From: an uncultured Lactobacillus sp.
GTDB taxonomy: Bacteria > Bacillota > Bacilli > Lactobacillales > Lactobacillaceae
Direction of reading: 5' to 3'
Length of the DNA stretch: 44,589 bases
NCBI RefSeq assembly: GCF_902491705.1
Contig: NZ_CABUIW010000012.1
Location: 1-44,589 of the forward strand
The position numbers were made by a program, and so were the translations under genes. The notes under the pieces were generated by a model. The model ran no database searches and was not told the origin of the DNA. It saw only the letters and a program-made list of their open reading frames with translations. Below are positions 32,581 to 40,409 of this stretch, piece by piece; the stretch's first letter is position 1; every line of letters starts with the position of its first letter.

Positions 32581-33543
32581 ATGGCATACGGCTACATTAC
32601 TAAGTTAGACAAAAATGTAAATCGTGATCATGTTACTTTTCACACTAGATATGGCGTTAAAGTAGCGGGTGACCTGTACTACTCAAAGGATGTTGATCCA
32701 GAAGCAAAAGTTGAATATCCAGCATTGATTGTTGGTGCACCTTACGGTGGTACTAAGGAGCAAGGACCAGCTGTTTACGGAAATGAATTGGCAAAAAGAG
32801 GCTTTATCGTTTTAACCTTTGACCAAGTTCACATGGGTGAATCAGGCGGATATCCAAGACACGTTTCTTCACCAGACTTGTTTGCAGAAAGCTTCTCAGC
32901 AGCTGTTGACTACCTTGGTATTCAAGTGCCATTTGTTGATCGTGAAAAGATCGGTGTAATTGGCATCTGTGGTTCAGGTGGTTTCTCACTTTCAGCAGCT
33001 AGTGTAGACACTAGAATTAAGGCAGTTGCTACTGCTTCTCTTTATGATATTACTGATATTCGCGGCATGGCTAACTTGACCAAGGAACAACTTGATCAAA
33101 TGAAAGACAAGCTTTCTCGTCAACGTTGGACTGATTATGCTAACGATTATCCAGAATACAAGCCATTCTTCCCAGAAAAGCCATATCCAAATGAAGATGT
33201 ACTTCCAGAAACTGATAAGGTAACCAATGTTTGGATGAGATTCTATGCTGTTCCTCGTGGTTACGCACCAAATGCTCGTGGTGGTTTCACTACTACATCA
33301 GACTTGTCCATGCTTCAATTTGATGCTTTAGCTCACGTTGATGAAATCACACCGCGCCCAATTCTTTTCATCTATGGCGATATTGCTCACTCACGTAGCT
33401 ACTCAGAAAGAGCTTATGACTTAGCTAGTGAACCAAAAGAAAAGTACATCGTTAAAGGTGCAGAACACATCGACCTTTATGACAATAAGAAGTTCATTCC
33501 ATTTGATAAGCTTGAAAGTTTCTTTAAGGAAAACTTGAAATAG
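32581..33543 (+). CDS. Alpha/beta hydrolase, probable Cys nucleophile (dienelactone-hydrolase-like elbow)
   Basis: A 320-aa cytosolic alpha/beta hydrolase. The nucleophile elbow reads VIGICGSGGF, giving Cys130 in G-x-C as in dienelactone hydrolases; Ser132 is an alternative but lacks the preceding Gly. Acid and base candidates are Asp in FIYGDIAHS and His in KGAEHIDLY. The oxyanion region is APYGGTKEQG. AAAGGAAA precedes the ATG. Expression is very likely switched by the divergent AdhR-like regulator. A role in handling electrophiles such as aldehydes or quinones is inferred from that regulator only; the substrate is unknown. Confidence 0.85.
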   Translation: MAYGYITKLDKNVNRDHVTFHTRYGVKVAGDLYYSKDVDPEAKVEYPALIVGAPYGGTKEQGPAVYGNELAKRGFIVLTFDQVHMGESGGYPRHVSSPDLFAESFSAAVDYLGIQVPFVDREKIGVIGICGSGGFSLSAASVDTRIKAVATASLYDITDIRGMANLTKEQLDQMKDKLSRQRWTDYANDYPEYKPFFPEKPYPNEDVLPETDKVTNVWMRFYAVPRGYAPNARGGFTTTSDLSMLQFDALAHVDEITPRPILFIYGDIAHSRSYSERAYDLASEPKEKYIVKGAEHIDLYDNKKFIPFDKLESFFKENLK

Positions 33544-33552
33544 AGGGCAAAA

Positions 33553-33584
33553 TAAAAAGGACGAGATTTTTCTCGCCCTTTTCT
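33553..33584. terminator. Bidirectional terminator between hydrolase and BI-1 genes
   Basis: AAAAGG-A-CGAGA (33555-33566), loop TTTT, TCTCG-C-CCTTTT (33571-33582): an 11-bp stem with one mismatch, with T-rich flanks in both directions. Confidence 0.85.
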
Positions 33585-33598
33585 TATACTTAAAATTA

Positions 33599-34312
33599 TT
33601 AACGACGGTTGTCGCCCATACCAAAGATTTGTAAGAAGTACATAAAGATGTTTACGAAATCAAGGTAAAGTTGCAAAGCGCCGGCAGTTGCCAAACCAAG
33701 TTCTGAAGTTTGGCTAGCGTATTGTGAGTAGATTCTCTTCATTCTTTGAGCATCCCAAGCGGTCAAACCAGTGAAGATAATTACACCGATGTAAGAAAAG
33801 ATGTAAGTTACCATTGGGTTTCTCAAGAACATGTTAACCAAGCTGGCAACTACTAAACCGATCAATGCAGCGAAGGCATATGAGCCGATGTTGGATAAGT
33901 CGCGCTTAGTAAATGAACCATAGATAGCCATTGTTACAAAGACAGCTGCAGCTGAAAGAAAGGCAGTTGCGACAGTACCAGTAGTATAAGCTTGGCAAAT
34001 TACGGCAAATGTTAAACCATAGCTGACAGCCATAATCATTAACATTACGAAACTTGCGACTGGATTTCTAGTTGCTCTAAATGAAATGAAGAAAGTTAAA
34101 ATAATTGGCAACAATAGAATCATCCAAGCAGAAGCAGCGTTGCTAAAGAGTGCTACCAATGCATGACTAAATACAGTAGTTGTTAAAAAGGCAGTTACGG
34201 CTGAAACTAAAACAGCTAAAGCCATAATCCAATATGTTTTTGCTAAAAAGCTATTTACAGCTGAAACATCTTGAACGGTTCTACGTTCAGGATTAGTTGA
34301 AAAATTATCCAT
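33599..34312 (-). CDS. Bax inhibitor-1 (BI-1/YccA/YetJ) family membrane protein
   Basis: A 237-aa protein with seven hydrophobic segments. The YetJ-type members conduct Ca2+ in a pH-dependent way. Family blocks are TAWDAQRMKRIY after TM5-6 and the C-terminal ALQLYLDFVNIFMYFLQIFG with the conserved Asp pore residue. AAAGGA lies 7 nt before the ATG. That ribosome site is the 3' arm of a 14-bp inverted repeat followed by T7, which should reduce either transcription or translation of this gene. The upstream gene on the same strand is the NhaC-family transporter, 92 nt away. Confidence 0.9.
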   Translation of the reverse strand: MDNFSTNPERRTVQDVSAVNSFLAKTYWIMALAVLVSAVTAFLTTTVFSHALVALFSNAASAWMILLLPIILTFFISFRATRNPVASFVMLMIMAVSYGLTFAVICQAYTTGTVATAFLSAAAVFVTMAIYGSFTKRDLSNIGSYAFAALIGLVVASLVNMFLRNPMVTYIFSYIGVIIFTGLTAWDAQRMKRIYSQYASQTSELGLATAGALQLYLDFVNIFMYFLQIFGMGDNRR

Positions 34313-34319
34313 AAAAAAA

Positions 34320-34373
34320 TCCTTTCTGGTTTTTAATCTTATTAATAATAAGCTAACACAAAACCAGAAAGGA
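34320..34373 (-). repeat. 14-bp inverted repeat containing the BI-1 ribosome-binding site
   Basis: TCCTTTCTGGTTTT and its exact complement AAAACCAGAAAGGA (34320-34333 with 34360-34373) enclose a smaller CTTATT/AATAAG hairpin. On the minus strand the second arm is the AAAGGA of the BI-1 gene, and T7 follows before the ATG. It can act as terminator of the NhaC transcript, as a translational lock, or both. Confidence 0.8.
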
Positions 34374-34404
34374 CTAAAGGAAAATGATGTTTTTTAATGA
34401 TTAA

Positions 34405-35790
34405 TTATTTATTGTTTTTACCGTGGCCGTTCTTCCACTTAAGACCAATACCAGTGAATCCTGAAAGGATTGAGAAGACTGGTGAGAATAGGCTGAAGAA
34501 TGCGAATGGCAAGAAGGCAAGAACTGGAACACCCAAGGTTGATGCGGCGAATGAACCGGCAACACCCCAAGGAATGAGGTAGTTAATAACACTACCACCA
34601 TCTTCAAGCGTACGACTTAAAGCAAGTGGGGAAAGGCCCATCTTATCAAAGGCAGGCTTGAAAGCACGACCTGGTAAGATTACTGATAAGTATTGTTCAC
34701 CAACGAATAGGTTGATGCCGATACCTGAAAGAATAGTAACAGTGATCAAGCTACCAGGAGTGTGGAGCTTCTTAACAAGTGGATCCATTGCACTTTGAAC
34801 GATATTAAACTTCATAAGCATACCACCTAAAGATAAGGTAGAAATAATCAAAGCAACGGTACCCATCATGCTGGAGATACCACCACGAGAAAGTAAGGCA
34901 TTAACAGAAGCATCTGAAGTTTTAGCAACGAAACCATTCATGATTAAGTTGTTTAATGAAGTGACAGCGTAGTGTGGATTTTCTACGAAGATCATTACGA
35001 CTGTCAAAGCAATGTTTAAGAATAAGGTAGGAATTGCAGGGATTTTACGCCAAGCACAGAAGATCATTAAGATAACTGGTAAGATTGCCCACCAAGAAAT
35101 AGTGAAGTTGTTTTGCAAAACTGACATGGTATGGTCGATCTTGCCCATGTCCATGTTGCCGCTGTTACCTAAGATCCAGAAAAGAATTAAGGAAACGATG
35201 AAGGCTGGAATAGTTGACCACATCATGTTCTTAATGTGAGCAAATAATTCGTCTTCGGCAATGGCACTAGAAAGGTTAGTTGAATCAGAAAGTGGAGACA
35301 TCTTATCGCCAAAAACAGCTCCTGAAACAATGGCTCCGGCTACTAATGCAGGGTTAGCATTCATGCTGGCACCGATACCGAAAAGCGCAATTCCGACAGT
35401 GGAGATGGTAGTAAAACCACTACCGATGGCCATACCGATAACGGCACAAACGATGAAGACTGATGGAACGAAGACTTGACCACTAATTAAGTGGAAGCCA
35501 AGAACCATGATGGAAGGGATGATGCCGGCTTGAATCCAAACACCAATCAAAGCCCCGATCAAAATGAAGATAAAGATAGGAATAATCGCAACGCCGATAC
35601 CTTCTTTAATTCCGTTTTGAATATCTTCCCAAGAGTAGCCGCGGAATTTTGCCCAGAATGTTAAAAGCAAAACCGTGAACAAAACGGGTACTTCAGGGGA
35701 TAAGCCGAATTTGATTACTGAGAAGCCAAGTATTGCCAAAAGAATGATTAAGATAATAATGGCTTCTGAGAAGCTGACTTTCTTTTTCAT
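34405..35790 (-). CDS. NhaC-family transporter, probable tyrosine carrier (T-box-controlled)
   Basis: A 461-aa secondary transporter with 11-12 membrane segments. The NhaC signature FGDKMSPLSDSTNLSSAI is present, with GFTTISTVGIALFGIG. By homology alone it would be called a Na+/H+ antiporter. The T-box leader, with a UAC specifier, instead indicates control by uncharged tRNA-Tyr. NhaC-like proteins under tyrosine T-boxes have been predicted to be tyrosine transporters in lactic acid bacteria, and I follow that. Start is ATG 35790 with GGAGGAA; the frame open further upstream runs through the T-box and is not coding. Downstream lies the BI-1 gene. Confidence 0.88.
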   Translation of the reverse strand: MKKKVSFSEAIIILIILLAILGFSVIKFGLSPEVPVLFTVLLLTFWAKFRGYSWEDIQNGIKEGIGVAIIPIFIFILIGALIGVWIQAGIIPSIMVLGFHLISGQVFVPSVFIVCAVIGMAIGSGFTTISTVGIALFGIGASMNANPALVAGAIVSGAVFGDKMSPLSDSTNLSSAIAEDELFAHIKNMMWSTIPAFIVSLILFWILGNSGNMDMGKIDHTMSVLQNNFTISWWAILPVILMIFCAWRKIPAIPTLFLNIALTVVMIFVENPHYAVTSLNNLIMNGFVAKTSDASVNALLSRGGISSMMGTVALIISTLSLGGMLMKFNIVQSAMDPLVKKLHTPGSLITVTILSGIGINLFVGEQYLSVILPGRAFKPAFDKMGLSPLALSRTLEDGGSVINYLIPWGVAGSFAASTLGVPVLAFLPFAFFSLFSPVFSILSGFTGIGLKWKNGHGKNNK

Positions 35791-35805
35791 AAAAATTCCT
35801 CCAAA

Positions 35806-36033
35806 TAAAAAATCCCGCTGACTAAATAAATAGTCAACGGGACGATTGCAAAACCGTGGTACCACCCACATTGTAAGTCTAAGAACTTACACTCTTACAG
35901 ATGATAACGGTTCTGGTTGTTTTCCGATACAAAATTATTAACGATGTAATTCATTATTTCCGCCTGACTGGTTTGCACCGACCACCAGATCTCTGAACGC
36001 TTAACGGAATAACTACTGTTTCGTTTCTTGTTG
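35806..36033 (-). promoter_or_regulatory. T-box leader (specifier read as UAC, tyrosine) of the NhaC-family gene
   Basis: On the minus strand: Stem I with base AACGA/TCGTT and the AGTA...GAA internal-loop motif. The triplet after GAAT is TAC (35946-35948), followed by A. The T-box core CCGTGGTACCACCC is at 35854-35867 (plus-strand reading; GGGTGGTACCACGG in the RNA). The terminator is a 12-bp stem TCCCG..TGACTA (35831-35842 with 35813-35824) followed by T6. Uncharged tRNA-Tyr would favour the antiterminator and expression. Reading the specifier one base earlier gives TTA (Leu), which fits the family layout less well. Confidence 0.9.
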
Positions 36034-36039
36034 TGCATT

Positions 36040-36068
36040 ATGATAGCAAGATTAAAAAATTAAGTCAA
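36040..36068 (-). promoter_or_regulatory. Promoter of the tyrosine T-box transcript
   Basis: Minus strand: TTGACT (36063-36068), 17 nt, TATCAT (36040-36045), directly ahead of the T-box leader. Confidence 0.8.
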
Positions 36069-36168
36069 TAGTTAATTTAAAATTTTTTTGGATAGACGAT
36101 CTTGCTCTTTTTAGTTAAGATTATCTATGTTAGAAAAAATCATTATGTTTGTAAAAAAGGACAATGAT

Positions 36169-37515
36169 ATGCAAAAGAATCAAATTATTGAGTTGGAAAT
36201 AACGGACTTGTCTTACGAGGCAATGGGAGTTGCCCATTATGAAGGGATGACGGTCTTTGTTAATAATGCTCTTCCTGGTGAAATTGTGAAGGCCAAGATC
36301 TTGAAAGTGAAGAAGAACTTTGCTTTTGCCAAGATTGAAGAGATTGTTAAGGAAAGCCCTGATCGAATTAAGGTTAAGTTGAACCAATGGGTCCAAACTG
36401 GTTTGGCATCCCTTGCTCATATTAAATACGATAAGCAACTAGAATTTAAGCGTAATCAAGTGGTTAATTTGCTTAAAAAGGCGCACTTAGATAACGTTGA
36501 AGTAGGTCAAACTTTGCCTAGTCCTGAACAAGTTGGTTATCGTAATAAGGCACAAGTTCCAGTACGTGAAATTAAGGGTCAACTTGAAATCGGCTTCTTC
36601 AGACGTCATTCACATGACCTAGTACCACTGACTAACTTCTTTACCACTGATCCTGAGATCGATCGCGTGTTGGTTGCCGTACGTGATATTTTGCGTAAGA
36701 ATCATGTGCCAGCTTATGACGAAGTAAACAACAAGGGTGAAGTTCGCTATCTTGATGTTCGCCGCAGTAAGGCTACTGGTGAAATTATGGTAATTTTGGT
36801 ATGTCTTCATAAAGATTTCCCGGCTTTACCAAGAGTGGCTGCAGAAGTTAGCCAAATTCCTGGTGTATCAGGCCTCATCTTGAACCACAATCCTAAGAAG
36901 ACCAACGTAATTTTGGGTAAAAAAGATTACGTTGTCTTTGGCAATGATCAAATTACTGATGAAATTGGTGACTTGAAGTTTAGAATTTCACCACAAAGTT
37001 TCTTCCAAATTAACTCATTGCAAACGCCACGACTTTACAACTTGGCAATTGAAAAGGCAGATTTGAAGCCAAGCGATGTTGTGATCGATGCTTATTCTGG
37101 TATTGGAACAATTGGCTTGAGCGTTGCTAAGCATGTTAAGGCTGTGCGCGGTATTGAAGTGGTTAGGGATGCGATTAAAGACGCCAAGGACAATGCGGAA
37201 TTAAACGGCATTACTAACGCTAAGTACTACTTGGGCAAGGCTGAAGAAGTTATGCCTCGTTGGGCTAAGGAAGGTCTTAAGACTGACGTTGTATTCGTTG
37301 ACCCACCAAGAAAGGGATTAACGCCTGAATTTATTGATGCGACAGTCAAGACTGGTCCTAAGAAAGTCGTTTATATTTCATGTAATCCAGCAACGATGGT
37401 TCGCGACTTGCAATTGTTCCAAGAGCAAGGTTACGAATTTGATCGAATTGATCCAGTAGATATGTTCCCACAGACTCCACATGTGGAAGCCGTAACGGTG
37501 TTGGAGAAGAAGTAA
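36169..37515 (+). CDS. rlmD: 23S rRNA (uracil-C5)-methyltransferase, RlmD/RlmCD type, lacking Fe-S cysteines
   Basis: SAM-dependent enzyme that makes m5U in 23S rRNA. The 448-aa protein has an N-terminal TRAM domain, a central domain and a C-terminal methyltransferase fold: SPQSFFQIN, DAYSGIGTIGL (SAM loop), FVDPPRKGL and nucleophile Cys405 in ISCNPATM. The Fe-S-binding cysteine cluster found in many RumA proteins is replaced by WVQTGLASLAHIKYDKQLEF, with no cysteine there. AAAGGA precedes ATG 36169; an in-frame ATG at 36127 lacks a ribosome site. Which uracil is modified cannot be told; Gram-positive RlmCD modifies two positions. Confidence 0.93.
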   Translation: MQKNQIIELEITDLSYEAMGVAHYEGMTVFVNNALPGEIVKAKILKVKKNFAFAKIEEIVKESPDRIKVKLNQWVQTGLASLAHIKYDKQLEFKRNQVVNLLKKAHLDNVEVGQTLPSPEQVGYRNKAQVPVREIKGQLEIGFFRRHSHDLVPLTNFFTTDPEIDRVLVAVRDILRKNHVPAYDEVNNKGEVRYLDVRRSKATGEIMVILVCLHKDFPALPRVAAEVSQIPGVSGLILNHNPKKTNVILGKKDYVVFGNDQITDEIGDLKFRISPQSFFQINSLQTPRLYNLAIEKADLKPSDVVIDAYSGIGTIGLSVAKHVKAVRGIEVVRDAIKDAKDNAELNGITNAKYYLGKAEEVMPRWAKEGLKTDVVFVDPPRKGLTPEFIDATVKTGPKKVVYISCNPATMVRDLQLFQEQGYEFDRIDPVDMFPQTPHVEAVTVLEKK

Positions 37516-37562
37516 ATAACATAAAAGATGCTCATACTCATATAAGAAAGTACGAGAAAAGT

Positions 37563-38048
37563 ATGAAATTAATTAAGGTTACTCAATTAAGTGATGAACT
37601 TGCAGAAATGGTTGCCTTGTTTCGGGTAGAGCTGCGTTCCTATAAAGGGATTGTGTCGAAACCAGACATAGAAGCAGGACGTAAAGAAATGGAAGAATAT
37701 CTTTCTGCTAATTTTCCAGTGTTTGCTGCTCTTGTGAATGGAGAATATGCAGGCTATGTTGTTTGCCGTATTGATAGCAAGGTAGTATGGGTAGAGTCAA
37801 TTTTTGTAAAAGAAAAATATCGACGTCATGGAGTAGCAACTGCTCTGCATAATAAAGCGGAGAAAATTGCCTTTTCTTATGGTAACGATACTGTTTATAA
37901 CTATGTCCATCCTAATAATCACCACATGATAGAATTTTTGAGGAAACGCGGTTATACTGTTCTGAATTTAATTGAGATTCGCAAACCGTACAAAGACGAA
38001 AAGTTGACGCAAACAATTTCTGTTGGTGAACATGAATTTGACTATTGA
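37563..38048 (+). CDS. GNAT-family N-acetyltransferase
   Basis: A 161-aa acetyl-CoA-dependent acetyltransferase. The acetyl-CoA loop is VKEKYRRHGVATALHNKAE (about 93-111), preceded by the beta-strand VWVESIFV. It ends with the NHHMIEFLRKRGYTVLNLIEIRK pattern split across strands 6-7. No recognised substrate motif. It follows rlmD by 47 nt with no terminator, so it may share that transcript. Codon use is less biased than in the neighbouring rlmD. Confidence 0.85.
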   Translation: MKLIKVTQLSDELAEMVALFRVELRSYKGIVSKPDIEAGRKEMEEYLSANFPVFAALVNGEYAGYVVCRIDSKVVWVESIFVKEKYRRHGVATALHNKAEKIAFSYGNDTVYNYVHPNNHHMIEFLRKRGYTVLNLIEIRKPYKDEKLTQTISVGEHEFDY

Positions 38049-38103
38049 TTAGATATTGTTGCTATGTATGGATGATAATTACTGAATAATTTAGTGCAAA
38101 TTT

Positions 38104-38146
38104 AAAAAGTGTACTATTTCTTTTAAAGAGAAGTAGTACACTTTTT
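38104..38146 (+). terminator. Intrinsic terminator after the GNAT gene
   Basis: A 13-bp stem AAAAAGTGTACTA (38104-38116) / TAGTACACTTTTT (38134-38146) with a further TTCT/AGAA pairing inside the loop. Confidence 0.85.
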
Positions 38147-38248
38147 AATTACTGTTTTTAGTACACGAGACTGGCATATTAACTGAAGAATTATTACATA
38201 TGATATACTAATAAATAATAAGTGAAATGCAATTAAGGAGCAGTAAAA

Positions 38249-39235
38249 ATGAAGGCATTAGTAGTGAACGATCCCAATCATCGGTCAATTGCAGAATTAG
38301 AATTTGGCGATTTGACCGTACCAACTCCTGAAAAAGACCAAGTTCTAATCAAGGTTTATGCAGTGGGGTTAAATCCAGTAGATTATAAAATTGTTGAAAG
38401 TGGAGTTAGTGCTTGGAAATATCCGCACATCTTAGGACTAGATGTGGCCGGAAAAATTGTTAAAGTTGGTGATCAAGTTAAAGACTGGAAAGTTGGAGAT
38501 CGTGTGTCAGGACATGGTGATCTAACTAAAAATGGATGTTTTGCAGAATATGTGTCGGCACCAACTTATGAATTAGCCAAGATTCCTGATGATATTACTT
38601 ACGAAACAGCGGCAAGCATTCTTTGCGGCGGGCTAACTGCATATGAGGCAATCGAACGAAAGGCAAACTTTAGTAATGTTAAAACAGTCCTTGTTCATGC
38701 AGGTGCTGGTGGAGTAGGAAGTATTGCTGTGCAGCTTGCTAAACGTCATGGCTGCCAGGTTTTCACTACAGTGTCTACTAATAAGATAAAGTATGTTAAA
38801 AAATTGGGCGCTGACGTAATTATTGATTATCGCAAACAAGATGTAACAAAAGAAATCAAAAGATTAACTAAGGGATTAGGTGTTGATTTAATTATTGATA
38901 CTGTTGGAAAAGCAGAGGCTGAAAAAGACTTGGCACGCCTTGCTTATAATGGACAATTGGTAACAATTGTTGATGTTCCCGATATTACTCGGACACCAAT
39001 GTTTAATCGTGCTTTGGGGATGGCTGTTGTTAATCTGGGTGGTGCTCATCTTAGTAAAAATCCTTTTCAGCAGACCGATCTTGGTCGAATGAACGGGGAA
39101 CTACTCGATTTGGTTAAAAATGAAGAAGTTAAACCGTTGATTGAAAAAGTAATTCCGTTTGATCAAATTATTGAGGGACTGAATGAGATTAAGGAAAGAA
39201 AAGTGATTGGCAAGATTGTGGTTCGGATGGCTTAA
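38249..39235 (+). CDS. NADP-dependent MDR oxidoreductase (quinone oxidoreductase-like, no zinc)
   Basis: A 328-aa medium-chain dehydrogenase/reductase. The N-terminal GroES-like domain has GLNPVDYKI and HILGLDVAGKI; the Rossmann motif is AGAGGVGSIAVQLAK (151-165). The catalytic-zinc ligands of alcohol dehydrogenases are absent, so it is of the QOR/enone-reductase type that reduces quinones or reactive alkenals with NADPH. AAGGAG precedes the ATG. Substrate not predictable. Alone between a terminator and the acetyltransferase gene 69 nt downstream. Confidence 0.9.
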   Translation: MKALVVNDPNHRSIAELEFGDLTVPTPEKDQVLIKVYAVGLNPVDYKIVESGVSAWKYPHILGLDVAGKIVKVGDQVKDWKVGDRVSGHGDLTKNGCFAEYVSAPTYELAKIPDDITYETAASILCGGLTAYEAIERKANFSNVKTVLVHAGAGGVGSIAVQLAKRHGCQVFTTVSTNKIKYVKKLGADVIIDYRKQDVTKEIKRLTKGLGVDLIIDTVGKAEAEKDLARLAYNGQLVTIVDVPDITRTPMFNRALGMAVVNLGGAHLSKNPFQQTDLGRMNGELLDLVKNEEVKPLIEKVIPFDQIIEGLNEIKERKVIGKIVVRMA

Positions 39236-39304
39236 AATTTGATGAAGTAGCAATTTCCGGAATTGTGACGTGTTATATGATGTTCTTTAAGAAAGATATT
39301 TACT

Positions 39305-39892
39305 ATGAAGAAAACAGAACATGAAAAATTATTAGCTGGTGAAGACTATGACTACAGGGATGCTGAAATTCAACAAATGTTAGCTAATGGTCGCAAGTAT
39401 TGTGCACAAGTTAATACCGAAACTAATCCAGCTAAACGACAAGAAGCAATTAAGAATTTGTTTAATAAAGTAGGCAAGGATTTAGCAATTAATGGTCGTA
39501 TTGATGTACTTTACGGCAATCACACTTCATTTGGCGATAACGACTTTATCAATGATAATTGTCGTTTGCAGGATTCGAATTTGATTACTTTTGGCGACAG
39601 AGTAATTGTGGCACCAGATTGTAAATTCTATTGTGGTGAACATGCTATTGATGCCAATAAGCGTTTTGGCACGCGCGAAGACGGCACTAAATATTTAATT
39701 AGTTATACCAAGCCAATTACAGTAGGTAACGACGTTTGGATTGGCGGTAACGTTACAGTCATTGGCGGTGTGCATATTGGGAATAACGTAATTGTAGCGG
39801 CTGGCGCTGTTGTAACTAAGGACGTTCCTGATAACACAATTGTTGGTGGAGTTCCTGCAAAGGTAATTAGATCGCTACCTGCTTTGAAATAG
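39305..39892 (+). CDS. Sugar O-acetyltransferase (maltose/galactoside acetyltransferase type)
   Basis: A 195-aa left-handed beta-helix acetyltransferase. The N-terminal maltose-acetyltransferase helix domain (about 5-60) includes EKLLAGEDYDYRD. Hexapeptide repeats form the helix, with catalytic His113 in YCGEHAID and the C-terminal VGNDVWIGGNVTVIGGVHIG. Acetylates the 6-OH of sugars using acetyl-CoA, presumably as detoxification of non-metabolised sugars. The ribosome site is weak (AAGAAAG). Ends at a strong terminator. Confidence 0.92.
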   Translation: MKKTEHEKLLAGEDYDYRDAEIQQMLANGRKYCAQVNTETNPAKRQEAIKNLFNKVGKDLAINGRIDVLYGNHTSFGDNDFINDNCRLQDSNLITFGDRVIVAPDCKFYCGEHAIDANKRFGTREDGTKYLISYTKPITVGNDVWIGGNVTVIGGVHIGNNVIVAAGAVVTKDVPDNTIVGGVPAKVIRSLPALK

Positions 39893-39899
39893 TTAAGTA

Positions 39900-39945
39900 A
39901 TCACCATCTTTGAGTATCACCACACTTGAAGATGATGATTTTTTT
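39900..39945 (+). terminator. Intrinsic terminator after the sugar acetyltransferase gene
   Basis: A 16-bp stem with one mismatch and two wobbles (39900-39915 with 39924-39939), loop ATCACCAC, then T6. Between here and the promoter at 40035 I see nothing recognisable (AT-rich, about 90 nt). Confidence 0.85.
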
Positions 39946-40034
39946 ACATCCAATCAATTATGGAAATATCTTAGAGTAACAAGGGAAAACGATATGTTTA
40001 TTAATCACTTAAATTAAAAAATACTAAATTTTTG

Positions 40035-40063
40035 TTGACATATCATGAAAATGAGATTAATAT
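40035..40063 (+). promoter_or_regulatory. Promoter of the T-box/oppA transcript
   Basis: Consensus TTGACA (40035-40040), exactly 17 nt, TAATAT (40058-40063). Confidence 0.85.
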
Positions 40064-40074
40064 CATTTTCAACA

Positions 40075-40362
40075 AATCAAATAAGAAAGTTAGCTTTGAT
40101 AAGGAAAAGTAATTTTGAATCATACTTTCAGAGAGCCTTTGGTTGATGAGAAAAGGTAGTAAAATTCAAGATGAAAATCACCTTTGAGCAGGAGTTACGA
40201 TATTTAGTAACTTCAGGGACTGCCCTTTATAGCAGCGATGTATCGCCCATTTTTTAATGGGCCGCACATGCAAGAGACTAGGATTCTATTCTAGTAAATT
40301 TAGGTGGTACCGCGTTTATGAAACGCCCTATTGGATCAATATGATCCGGTAGGGCGTTTTTT
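40075..40362 (+). promoter_or_regulatory. T-box leader (specifier read as AUC, isoleucine) of the oppA-amidohydrolase genes
   Basis: Stem I has an AAGG/CCTT base, the AGTA (5') and GAA (3') internal-loop motif, and TTGAAT/ATTCAA above it. After GAAA the triplet is ATC (40177-40179), followed by A and the stem, the same layout as in the tyrosine T-box of this window. The T-box core is TAGGTGGTACCGCG (40301-40314). The terminator is a 17-bp stem (40322-40338 with 40342-40358, two wobbles, loop ATA) and T6. Alternatives in the same loop (AAT Asn, AAA Lys) fit the layout less well. Confidence 0.88.
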
Positions 40363-40409
40363 GTTTATCTAAGCTAACGTTTAATTTTTTAGAAAAAGAG
40401 GACGTTATT

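Noticed and set aside
35791..35871. Longer N-terminus of the NhaC-family protein
   Set aside because: The extra frame is read through the T-box antiterminator and terminator; the ATG at 35790 has a strong GGAGGAA.
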